From Candidatus Obscuribacterales bacterium (lineage in GTDB: Bacteria > Cyanobacteriota > Vampirovibrionia > Obscuribacterales > Obscuribacteraceae): 38,297 nt of DNA. The stretch is taken from the NCBI GenBank assembly GCA_019745415.1, contig JAIETF010000059.1, positions 1 through 38,297 of the forward strand, given 5' to 3'. Of this stretch, positions 1 to 7,812 are shown piece after piece (the stretch's first letter is position 1; each line of letters starts with the position of its first letter). The notes beneath the pieces are model-generated. The model had not been told where the DNA came from. It did no database searches and saw only the letters and a program-made list of their open reading frames with translations. A program made the translations under genes and the position numbers.

Positions 1-3
1 TCT

Positions 4-243
4 CTACACCCAGCTAAACCCAAAGAGATTCAAAGGCTTCGGTAAGGATGTGAGACTTTGAAGAGTTTCTTCCAATGGGGCAAGAGACTCAAAAATTGGA
101 GGAGATCGTGTACTTTGACTGCAGCGTCCGTTAAATCCGGCTGATAGCCGGGGCTCCAGGTGAAGATCACCCTTGAAACGCCCAAAAGACGGATACCCCA
201 AAAATAGAGAGGCAAAAAAAAGAGGGAGGGCTGGAAAATTCAT
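4..243 (-). CDS. Possible small exported protein (doubtful ORF)
   Basis: I do not recognise this 79-residue ORF. The frame extends eight codons further, to an ATG at 267, but the internal ATG at 243 is preceded by a GGAGGG tract with about nine spacer bases, so I prefer it. The N-terminus (MNFPALPLFFASLFLGYPSFG) is hydrophobic like a signal peptide; the remainder is Pro/Ser/Leu-rich with no motif. A perfect six-base inverted repeat (137-142 with 146-151) lies inside it. The ORF lies at the window edge with no supporting homology, so it may be chance. Confidence 0.25.
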   Translation of the reverse strand: MNFPALPLFFASLFLGYPSFGRFKGDLHLEPRLSAGFNGRCSQSTRSPPIFESLAPLEETLQSLTSLPKPLNLFGFSWV

Positions 244-467
244 TTCCCAAAACCCTCCCCAAGTCATCGTTTCAAAGCTTTTTCAAAGGCAATGAAACAT
301 AGCTATCGTTATCGCACCTTGGCAAACGGCTCAGGGACAAGGCTGTAAGCAATGATTTTTACTCATTCTAAACCGGAGTGGGAGATTCGAGAACTGGGAA
401 GATCCCTCTTGCACGTGCAGAGCATGCTGATATTACAACCATCGCATTACGAAATTGTCCATGAAAG

Positions 468-1160
468 TTACTGAGCAGTAGGTTCAGGTAACGGCTTACC
501 ATCCTTATCAAACTTGGTAAAAAAGGCTAGTGCATTGGGATCCTCTGGATCCATTTTCAGCTTCTGCAAATTGACTTGTGCTGCCTTCTTGAAATTATCA
601 GTAATCAGATAGAAGCCAGCAAGGTCAGTGAGTTGGTGCAAATTAGTTGGCTTTGCCACCTCACAACCCTTCTGAACGATCGCAAAAGCTTCTTTGTTGC
701 GTTTTTGTACTAAAAGGGACTGACCTAAGAAAGTATAAGCCGGTGGATAAGAGGGATATCTTGAAATGCAACCACGAAGCTCTCTCTCAGCCTCCAAAAT
801 TCTGTTTTGGTCTATCATTAGTCCAGCCCTCCTAACAATAAGTTCTGCCTCTGGCGGTGGAGGAGACTTAGGAATGACTAATCTTTCCAACTTGCTGATC
901 AGGGCATCATAACGACCTCCACCATTTTTCTTGTGGTACTCAATCAACTTTATTGCGTCGGCATAAGTACAACGAACGTTGATAAGAGCTTCAACCGAGT
1001 CATAGAAAAGAATCGGCGCTCTTAGTTCCCCAAGATAGACCGGCTTTGGATTTTCAGGCGTCTCGACAAACTGAGTACCAAATGCTGCGGACTGAGCAGA
1101 AGCCGCTAGAACAAAAGCTGCAAGCAGGTGGATATTCAATAGTCGACGAAGAATGTTCAT
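468..1160 (-). CDS. Secreted TPR-like protein
   Basis: This 230-residue protein begins with a Sec-type signal peptide: basic MNILRR, a hydrophobic stretch, then ASAQSAAFG around residue 22-28. Residues about 105-205 are helical and look like two or three tetratricopeptide units, with runs such as AYTFLGQSLLVQKRNKEAF and LAGFYLITDNFKKAAQ. TPRs mediate protein-protein contacts, so a periplasmic or surface scaffold role is reasonable, but no partner can be named. It is the next gene downstream of the RHS protein on the same strand. A hairpin at 1237-1266 separates the two, so it is probably transcribed separately. Base composition looks more AT-rich than the RHS gene. No clear Shine-Dalgarno is seen before the ATG. 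Its position could mark it as a periplasmic immunity or chaperone protein for the RHS tip, but that is speculation. Confidence 0.72.
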   Translation of the reverse strand: MNILRRLLNIHLLAAFVLAASAQSAAFGTQFVETPENPKPVYLGELRAPILFYDSVEALINVRCTYADAIKLIEYHKKNGGGRYDALISKLERLVIPKSPPPPEAELIVRRAGLMIDQNRILEAERELRGCISRYPSYPPAYTFLGQSLLVQKRNKEAFAIVQKGCEVAKPTNLHQLTDLAGFYLITDNFKKAAQVNLQKLKMDPEDPNALAFFTKFDKDGKPLPEPTAQ

Positions 1161-1236
1161 ATTAACAATCTAGCAAAATAAGCAGGTAGAAACAATAGCA
1201 ACGGGCCAATTGATCAGTGAAATACAAAAGAAGAGT

Positions 1237-1266
1237 GGAAGCAGCGCCCTTGTGGACGCTGCTTCC
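1237..1266 (-). terminator. Hairpin terminator after the RHS gene
   Basis: A perfect 10-bp stem (1237-1246 GGAAGCAGCG with 1257-1266 CGCTGCTTCC) and a 10-base loop lie about 20 bases past the RHS stop. On the minus strand the stem is followed by a pyrimidine/T-rich run (ACTCTTCTTTTG), which is consistent with an intrinsic terminator though not a pure U tract. Confidence 0.65.
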
Positions 1267-1285
1267 TAGTCAACTTAGGAGACGG

Positions 1286-4200
1286 TTACTTATTGGAACC
1301 GCCAGCACCAAACTCAGCACCTCCGGTGCTTTGCTCTGAATAGTAGGACTCCTCACCAGCTGGACCAGGGTAGTAGTCAGGTAGACCACCCGGCTCAGGT
1401 ATGGGTCCAGTAGGAGAAAGGGAACTGGTGTCACCCTCGAAGGGCTTCATCCACCAAGATGCTCTCCTTATCCACTCTGGAACCAGGTCTAGAATGCCTG
1501 CTTTTGATAGGATAGTTGCCACAAACATATTACTGTTTATGCCTTTCTCTGAAAGAATCGGGAATCGGTACTGCGGAAACTCCCAAGTGTTTAGGTTTCC
1601 AACCATCTCGTCAGCGGCAGTACTAGCTCGCCCGAACGAATACGGATCTCCAGAGATTATTGATGAGCCATTAAAGGTAAGTCCGAACAGACCGGATGTC
1701 AGAGGATACTTAAATGTCTCAGTTGGTCGTTGGTGTCCCTGGAATGGTCTAGCCATGGCATCAGCATAGCTATAGCGGTACGGAACAAGATTTGCTCCAC
1801 CTCTGATAATAGTACCCTTGTTCTTAAGGCTATTAGCAGGAATGTTGGGAACAGCTTCGACCAAAGTCTCGCTAACATCACCTGTGTTGATGTCTGTTCC
1901 TTTCAACAGAATTGCTGTGTGGTACTTACCTTTCATTAGTGGATTGATAGCTCCGAGGTCCCAACCGAGGATAAACACTTCAAGTTTGCCGATTTGATCA
2001 ATAGGGCCCGGGCCGGAATAGGTCAGACCATCACCAGTTCCCGCAGGTCGCAAGCCTATGGAATCAACTGCGTTAAGAGGCGAATTTCCCACATAGGCAT
2101 TCATATTCAGCCCAGCTCCATAAGCTATCGGATCCGGCTGCAAGAACCTTCCCAACTTCGGCGAGTAATGACGCATTTTGTAGTAGTAGAGCCCAGTCTC
2201 ACTGTCGTACCGCTGACCGGTAAAACCTTGGCTCGTTCCACTCATACTGGATGATTCGCCATAAGGGCTGTACTTGAAGCGGTTCAAGACAGCTCCTGAC
2301 GCGTCAGTCGTAGCCACTACCGAACTTTGGTAGTTTCCATGGAAGTAGGTCTTTGTTCCTCCACTGGTAATTTGAATCAAGACTTCATCGAAACCCAGAC
2401 CATAAACATAGCGTTGCTGCAGGGTGTTTGCGGTTCCGTCATAGTCGGCCAATCGTTGCCAGCCACTATAATAGAAATTGGTCTTGGTCCCTCCGACATT
2501 CTTTTGGCGCTGCCGCAAGGCAGGGTCGTAAAGATAATCGGCAACAATAGCGTTTGTACCCGCATCTCGAACACGAGTCATCATCCTTTCGGAATTGTAC
2601 TCATATTTGAAAACTCCGTCATTAGTCAGGGTGCCATCAGTGCCATAACTGAAGCCTGTACCCCCGACAGACGGATATAGATTGACACTATTAGCAGTAC
2701 CATAGGAAAGAGTGCCAGGAGCACCAGGAGTCCAGCGGAAATTAGCCGGATCGGAAACTCGCTGCGAAAGCATCTGTCCGACGGCATCGAAGGCATAGCT
2801 AAAGTTGACGTTAGAGCCCACGAAGTTATGCAGAAGGTCATCCACAGAATTATTCTTGTCAAACCCATAGCTAGTAGAGCAACCATTCTCATAAATGAGC
2901 TTGGTTCGCCGCGAAAGCGCATCGTACTGGAACTGTACCGCACTTGTTCCTGCACCATTCAGCTTGATATCGGTAAGACGATTCAGCTGGTCAAAGACTC
3001 GATCAATGTAATACCCATCAGGATAAGTCGTCCTGGTTTGGTTTCCATTGGCATCAAGCTGGTGAGTTACCGACAAACCATCCGGGTACTGCTCTTTGTA
3101 GAAGCGCCCAGCGCTGTCATAGAAGTTGGTGAACGTGCCAGAGCTTGGGTCTCCAGCGACAACTGGGGTACTGACGGTCACTACACGCCCAGCGATGTCA
3201 TAGATTCGGGTCACAGTTGGCTGGCCGCTTGGGGTCTTAGTCTTGACACGATTCAACTCATCATAAGTCAGAGTGAACGTCGCGCCAGAGCGCATGACCA
3301 AAGTGAGGGGATTGCCATTGCCATCGCGACTTGTGACCTGTTCGAAGGTCAAATCAGGATAGGTAGCCTTTTCCAGGCGATCCAGTCCATCGAAAGAATA
3401 GGTGGTGAGGTTGTTTCTGGCATCCTTGATGGTTGCGACCTGCCCGTTGTCCCTGTAGGTGTAGGTGACGGCAGTAATTCCAGCAGGGTCCTTGATGCTC
3501 GAGACGCGGTTGGCATCATCATAGAAGCGTTCAACGGTACGACTCAATCCATCAGTAATTTTCCAGAGGCGCTGCAAATTGTCATACTGGATTACACTAC
3601 TGACAACACCCAAGGGGTCTGTCATTGTGAGGAGTTTATTATCGGCAGTGAATGTCGATTGAACCGTTTGCCACGGATTTTCTGGATCATTTGTTTGCTT
3701 CTCCACCTTGGTGACATTGCTATTGTCGTCGTAGCTAAACTTAGTCAGATAGCTGAATGGTGAAGGTGCGGTCACCTGGGTGACGCGACGAAGGACATCA
3801 AAATCTGTCGTGGATATGTTGCCCCTCGGATCCTGAACTGTAGTCACATCACCTCTTGCGTTGTGATTGTAATTTACTGTCAAGTTAAGCCGCCCGACCC
3901 CGAAGTCAGCCACTGTCGAAAGAAGCCTCTCTGTGCTGACATCATAAGTGTTCTGAGCAACAACCCCATCGGGAGAAGTGACCGTCAAAATCTGTCCTCG
4001 CCCGTTATACGTCATTGTGACCGTAGACGAGCCAAGTCCAGTGACACTGGGGGAAACGACTGTCAGGAGGTTTCCATTGGTTGGGTCATAATTCAGCGTT
4101 GTGACACGGCCCATGGGGTCAGTAGCAGTCTTTAGCCCGTTCCATGTGGCGTCGTATGTAGCAGATGAGACGATGTCGGAAAGACCAGACCCGGGTTTGG

Positions 4201-7200
4201 CCTTGAGCGTATTCTGAGTGACACGATCTTTGACATCGTAGACAAATTCGATGGAGTTACCCTCTGGTACGGTCGACTTCTTGACGCGAGCCCGTCCATC
4301 GAAAACAGTGGTCGAAATCTTGCCGACCTGATTGATTGTCTTAACCGGCAGACCATACACCCCGTTATAAATAACGGAACCTTTGCCGTTCGGATTCACC
4401 TCCTGTGACCTCGAACCAGCAAAGAAGTATTGCCAGAGATTGGACTGATAGTCCCGCTGCTCCTTGACCCTGTCCAAGGAGTCATAGGTGTTTGTGGAAA
4501 TGGCGACGGTTGGGTTGGCCGGGTAGAAATGCTTCGTCATGCGTCCTGGCAGATCGTACTCGAAAGTCCAGCTCTTGCCGTTCGGGTCTACCACCGCCGT
4601 CAGGTTCTTGCTTCCATCCACGGTGTAGCTGACACTGCGGCCGGTGCCATCGGATACGCTGGTTAAGCGATCTCCGGTATAGCTCAGGGTCAAAGTGCGC
4701 CCTAAGCCGTTTGATACGCTGGTCAACTTACCGCTTGTATATGTAAAGGTGACGGTGACTCCAAACGGTGCCACCCAAGTGGAGATCTTGCCGGTAGAGT
4801 CGAAGTTGAACTCCGTACCACCAAGGGTCTTGTACTTGTATGCTCCGCTAACAAGACTCAAAATGCCGTTATCAACTCGCGGTGGCGTATAGCTGCCGTC
4901 GCGAAGCTTGATAAAGAGCATTGACTTATTGCCGGTTGAAATCATCACCGCGTTATCAATCAGGTTATCGATGAACCACTGAGAAGCTAGAGCGCATGTG
5001 ATGTACTTTGAGAACGGCTTGGTGAGGTCGCGCTGAATATCCACAGCGACATAAAGCTCGGCAATCGCAGCAGCAGCCCCAATGATGGAATGGTTGCCCA
5101 TACCCATCAGAGCATCGGTTCCCTTCTGAGCGAACATCTGGAAGTTGTGCTTCCAGCCAAGGCCTAGCGGACCGTCCTGGAATCGATAGGCGGAGTTGTA
5201 GGAGCGGGAGAAACTCAAGCCATACGGGAAGCCCATGCTACCGATGTTGATGTCAGCCTGATTCAGCAGGTAATCACCGGTGAGCATGTCGATTGGTTCA
5301 GAAGATGTCACCGGATTGTAACCGATACCACCAGTTCCCAAGGCTGGGAGGGTGTTCCAACCAAGGCCAGTGTCTGTACTTCCCAATGCAGGCTGATAGA
5401 GGTCAAAGGTTCCGCCGGAGCCACAAGGAGTGCCGGTATCCTGATAATAAGCCAATTCTAGAGGTAGCTTATCCAACGACTGAGCACAGGTTGCGCTTCC
5501 GCCTTTCAAACCACCCTGGATAATCCCGAAAGTCCCGAATGTAGGAATGGCATAGTAGCCAAAGCCAGTCCATGAACCGCGGGTAATCTGCCCATCTTCA
5601 GGAATGCCGACTCGGTAGCCCCAGTCAATCCACCACGCCTTGATGTCATCTAGGTCGGTGGAAACATAGTTCGTCAGGTTTGGGCGCACATTAGCCACCC
5701 AGTTCGACGAAGACGCGTCGTAAATCTTCTGCCCGGCTGAGTTCGCTATATCAATCAGCGGAGTGGTACTCACACCGTCGATTTTGGCAAACTGGTTGAA
5801 TATCTGCGTTTCCATCGCAACTCCGTGCATTGCAAGCACAGTGTCGTTGGTCGAGGCATTGTTGTAGTTATTATCCAGCGCACCGGTGCTCCACTTCACC
5901 ATACCGATGTTGGTGTAGGGAGTGTCGAACCATCCGATGATGCCGGCGGCGTGGTGGTTTGCGGTGGTGCAATTGGTCAGGCGGTTGATGATATTGGCAA
6001 GCTGAGTGCCTGACGCATCCCACATCTTCCAGGTCGCGGCCATGGCTTCTCCGACGACCGCCTCCGTGTTTGAGGCTAAACCGGCAGCTAAGCTGGCTTT
6101 TTCCTTGCGGCTATGAATACTGGAAGCGGAAGCTCCGGTATTTCCAAAGGAGTGGCACAGCAGATAAGGCTTGCCTTCCCAGATCTGATACCAAACAGAC
6201 TGGTCAGCCCAGGTGTAGGGATAGGGATGAACTATCTCAAGGAGAACTGAGTTAAATGACCCTGGAGTCTGAACAGAGCTTGTGCCAATCAAATTGCCAT
6301 CCAGACGAAGCTCAGCCTGGTGGCTTGCATTAAAGAAGAGGGTCATTCTCTTTCCAGCAAGATCATCTGAGTAGAAAGTCGTGTCGATGGTGTCATAAAG
6401 GACGCGCATCGTCGTCTTGTAAGACGAAGGAATCGATGTCCAGACAGTCGGAGTCGAGCCAGGCTTCAGGAATGGGTGAGCAGTCTGACGCAGCGGGGTG
6501 GCAGCATCGTACTGGTTAATCGTCCGCCCGCCAAGGATTTCATCCAAGGTGGCGCCGTGAGCATTGGTCTTCATCCAGGAGACCAGATTGTTTGCCAGCG
6601 TATCCAGATTGTTCCGGATATTGGTCCGGTTCATGTTCTGAACATAGTCAGCGGTAATCGTGGCGCCGGAATTGGCATCGGACAAGAATGTCGCGGCATT
6701 GTAACCCATTGCAGATGCTAGGTTGGTACCGGCAACTGCTGTATAGGTCTTGAGTGCAGGGTCAAAGACGTAGTCTGTGCCTGATATCGTGACAACCACC
6801 CAGGTGTGACTGAAGTCCATTACCCACTCTGTGCCGTTGTATACTGTCGTCACCGGCACAAGGCAGTTTGCTAAGAAGTTCGAGGCAGAGAACACATTGG
6901 CAGGGTCTGTGCCGAGCCAATCGGCAGCCTGAGCTCCATTCATTCGTAATTCGCCGTTCACATAGTTGGCTGTAAAGCCCGCCTGCCGCAAGAGCTGAAC
7001 CATGAGATCAGCCTGGTCAAACGAGTTCCCGAAACCGTCAATAATGGCTCCTACAGCGCCTTTCTGCAATCCATATGTGACATGGTTCTCGATGTTGTTG
7101 AACACCCACTCGTAGATCAAATCCAGGTCATTTCGCAGAGCGCGGGTCAATTCAACGATGTTTGCCGGTCCGGCAACGGTGTTTGAGGCAAAGCCGGGAG

Positions 7201-7528
7201 CGAAGGATTTCACTTCCGCACCAAAGGCCAGAGGACTTGCTGTTCTGGGTGCCTTAGGGTCATAGACTCGGTCAGGCAAGGGGCGGCTCTCAATACGCCC
7301 TTTCGCTGTGGCAGGGTCAATGGGCTGCTGCCGTGGAATCGGTCCCCATTCCCCCGGTTTAAACTTCTGGGGAGGAACTGGTTTTGCTGGCGCAACACCT
7401 TGCTGGTTGTTCGACTGGTTGTTATCTATGGTAGCCATATTCTTGGTTTCCTGATTTTCTTGGTTTGCAGAGCTGGTCGAAGAACTCCGGCTTTCTGATT
7501 CGGCGGGAGTCTGATTTTGGTCTTGCAT
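1286..7528 (-). CDS. RHS/YD-repeat protein with transglutaminase-like domain
   Basis: This 2080-residue protein is a polymorphic-toxin-type RHS protein. The N-terminus is Ser/Gln/Asn-rich with no signal peptide. Residues about 120-265 resemble a transglutaminase-like domain, keeping His241 (HTWVVV) and Asp256 (FDPALK). A GNSFDQADL segment stands where the catalytic Cys is expected, so it is probably inactive. A DUF6531-like segment (GDYLLNQADINIGSMGFPYG) starts near 750. Dozens of YD repeats, recognisable as YD-x-x-x-R/N and G(R)-V/L-T signatures, fill about 890-1740 and should form the hollow RHS shell. The RHS-associated core (GLYYYKMRHYSPKLGRFLQP) is near 1775-1826. The 254-residue variable tip that follows would be the cargo; it contains KYHTAILL (His1870) and INSNMFVATILSKAGI (1997-2012), a pattern like permuted NlpC/P60-type folds but without Cys. 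AGGAGAGG precedes the ATG. No immunity gene is recognised directly downstream. The delivery route is unknown. Confidence 0.93.
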   Translation of the reverse strand: MQDQNQTPAESESRSSSTSSANQENQETKNMATIDNNQSNNQQGVAPAKPVPPQKFKPGEWGPIPRQQPIDPATAKGRIESRPLPDRVYDPKAPRTASPLAFGAEVKSFAPGFASNTVAGPANIVELTRALRNDLDLIYEWVFNNIENHVTYGLQKGAVGAIIDGFGNSFDQADLMVQLLRQAGFTANYVNGELRMNGAQAADWLGTDPANVFSASNFLANCLVPVTTVYNGTEWVMDFSHTWVVVTISGTDYVFDPALKTYTAVAGTNLASAMGYNAATFLSDANSGATITADYVQNMNRTNIRNNLDTLANNLVSWMKTNAHGATLDEILGGRTINQYDAATPLRQTAHPFLKPGSTPTVWTSIPSSYKTTMRVLYDTIDTTFYSDDLAGKRMTLFFNASHQAELRLDGNLIGTSSVQTPGSFNSVLLEIVHPYPYTWADQSVWYQIWEGKPYLLCHSFGNTGASASSIHSRKEKASLAAGLASNTEAVVGEAMAATWKMWDASGTQLANIINRLTNCTTANHHAAGIIGWFDTPYTNIGMVKWSTGALDNNYNNASTNDTVLAMHGVAMETQIFNQFAKIDGVSTTPLIDIANSAGQKIYDASSSNWVANVRPNLTNYVSTDLDDIKAWWIDWGYRVGIPEDGQITRGSWTGFGYYAIPTFGTFGIIQGGLKGGSATCAQSLDKLPLELAYYQDTGTPCGSGGTFDLYQPALGSTDTGLGWNTLPALGTGGIGYNPVTSSEPIDMLTGDYLLNQADINIGSMGFPYGLSFSRSYNSAYRFQDGPLGLGWKHNFQMFAQKGTDALMGMGNHSIIGAAAAIAELYVAVDIQRDLTKPFSKYITCALASQWFIDNLIDNAVMISTGNKSMLFIKLRDGSYTPPRVDNGILSLVSGAYKYKTLGGTEFNFDSTGKISTWVAPFGVTVTFTYTSGKLTSVSNGLGRTLTLSYTGDRLTSVSDGTGRSVSYTVDGSKNLTAVVDPNGKSWTFEYDLPGRMTKHFYPANPTVAISTNTYDSLDRVKEQRDYQSNLWQYFFAGSRSQEVNPNGKGSVIYNGVYGLPVKTINQVGKISTTVFDGRARVKKSTVPEGNSIEFVYDVKDRVTQNTLKAKPGSGLSDIVSSATYDATWNGLKTATDPMGRVTTLNYDPTNGNLLTVVSPSVTGLGSSTVTMTYNGRGQILTVTSPDGVVAQNTYDVSTERLLSTVADFGVGRLNLTVNYNHNARGDVTTVQDPRGNISTTDFDVLRRVTQVTAPSPFSYLTKFSYDDNSNVTKVEKQTNDPENPWQTVQSTFTADNKLLTMTDPLGVVSSVIQYDNLQRLWKITDGLSRTVERFYDDANRVSSIKDPAGITAVTYTYRDNGQVATIKDARNNLTTYSFDGLDRLEKATYPDLTFEQVTSRDGNGNPLTLVMRSGATFTLTYDELNRVKTKTPSGQPTVTRIYDIAGRVVTVSTPVVAGDPSSGTFTNFYDSAGRFYKEQYPDGLSVTHQLDANGNQTRTTYPDGYYIDRVFDQLNRLTDIKLNGAGTSAVQFQYDALSRRTKLIYENGCSTSYGFDKNNSVDDLLHNFVGSNVNFSYAFDAVGQMLSQRVSDPANFRWTPGAPGTLSYGTANSVNLYPSVGGTGFSYGTDGTLTNDGVFKYEYNSERMMTRVRDAGTNAIVADYLYDPALRQRQKNVGGTKTNFYYSGWQRLADYDGTANTLQQRYVYGLGFDEVLIQITSGGTKTYFHGNYQSSVVATTDASGAVLNRFKYSPYGESSSMSGTSQGFTGQRYDSETGLYYYKMRHYSPKLGRFLQPDPIAYGAGLNMNAYVGNSPLNAVDSIGLRPAGTGDGLTYSGPGPIDQIGKLEVFILGWDLGAINPLMKGKYHTAILLKGTDINTGDVSETLVEAVPNIPANSLKNKGTIIRGGANLVPYRYSYADAMARPFQGHQRPTETFKYPLTSGLFGLTFNGSSIISGDPYSFGRASTAADEMVGNLNTWEFPQYRFPILSEKGINSNMFVATILSKAGILDLVPEWIRRASWWMKPFEGDTSSLSPTGPIPEPGGLPDYYPGPAGEESYYSEQSTGGAEFGAGGSNK

Positions 7529-7540
7529 AATCCTCTCCTG

Positions 7541-7795
7541 CTATGCCGTCACAATCGACGTGCGGTTACCCGCATCATCGAGGTTGTGGGTCTGCGATTG
7601 ACCATTAGTGAGGTTGATATTAGTTAAACGCCCTCTCGTGTCCATGACATAGTTCGTACCAGGCATGTCCTGGACGCCAAATTGCGGAGCGGCTTGGTAA
7701 ACGACCGTCAAGCCGCTGAGGTCTTGCATTGAGCCCCAAATAAATGGGCTGCCTTGGTACGCAAACGTACCAAGGTCTAAGCTTTTCTTAGCCAT
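7541..7795 (-). CDS. 84-aa protein ending in a YD-repeat-like motif
   Basis: The ATG at 7795 (MAKKSLDLGTFAYQG) is preceded by GGAG and lies 17 bp after the stop of the beta-helix gene; the stop is 12 bp before the RHS start, so it is part of the same transcript. The frame remains open further upstream, but that extension runs into the beta-helix gene and is unlikely. The last 30 residues (DTRGRLTNINLTNGQSQTHN followed by LDDAGNRTSI) look like one RHS YD repeat. The rest is unrecognised; it has no signal peptide and no membrane segment. It could be a remnant of a longer RHS protein, or a small accessory that adopts an RHS-like strand. Bases 7752-7775, at codons 7-14, form a perfect 9-bp inverted repeat. 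Confidence 0.7.
   Translation of the reverse strand: MAKKSLDLGTFAYQGSPFIWGSMQDLSGLTVVYQAAPQFGVQDMPGTNYVMDTRGRLTNINLTNGQSQTHNLDDAGNRTSIVTA
7752..7775 (-). promoter_or_regulatory. Inverted repeat near the start of the 84-aa gene
   Basis: CCTTGGTAC (7752-7760) and GTACCAAGG (7767-7775) are perfect complements around a six-base loop, 20-43 bases into the coding sequence. In mRNA this would form a hairpin just inside the ribosome footprint and could tune initiation. It may instead be a chance consequence of the LGTFAYQG codons. Confidence 0.3.
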
Positions 7796-7812
7796 AATTT
7801 TCTCTGCTCCGA

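Noticed and set aside
2828..3763. 311-aa plus-strand ORF inside the RHS gene
   Set aside because: Antisense to YD repeats; the repetitive codons keep the opposite frame open.
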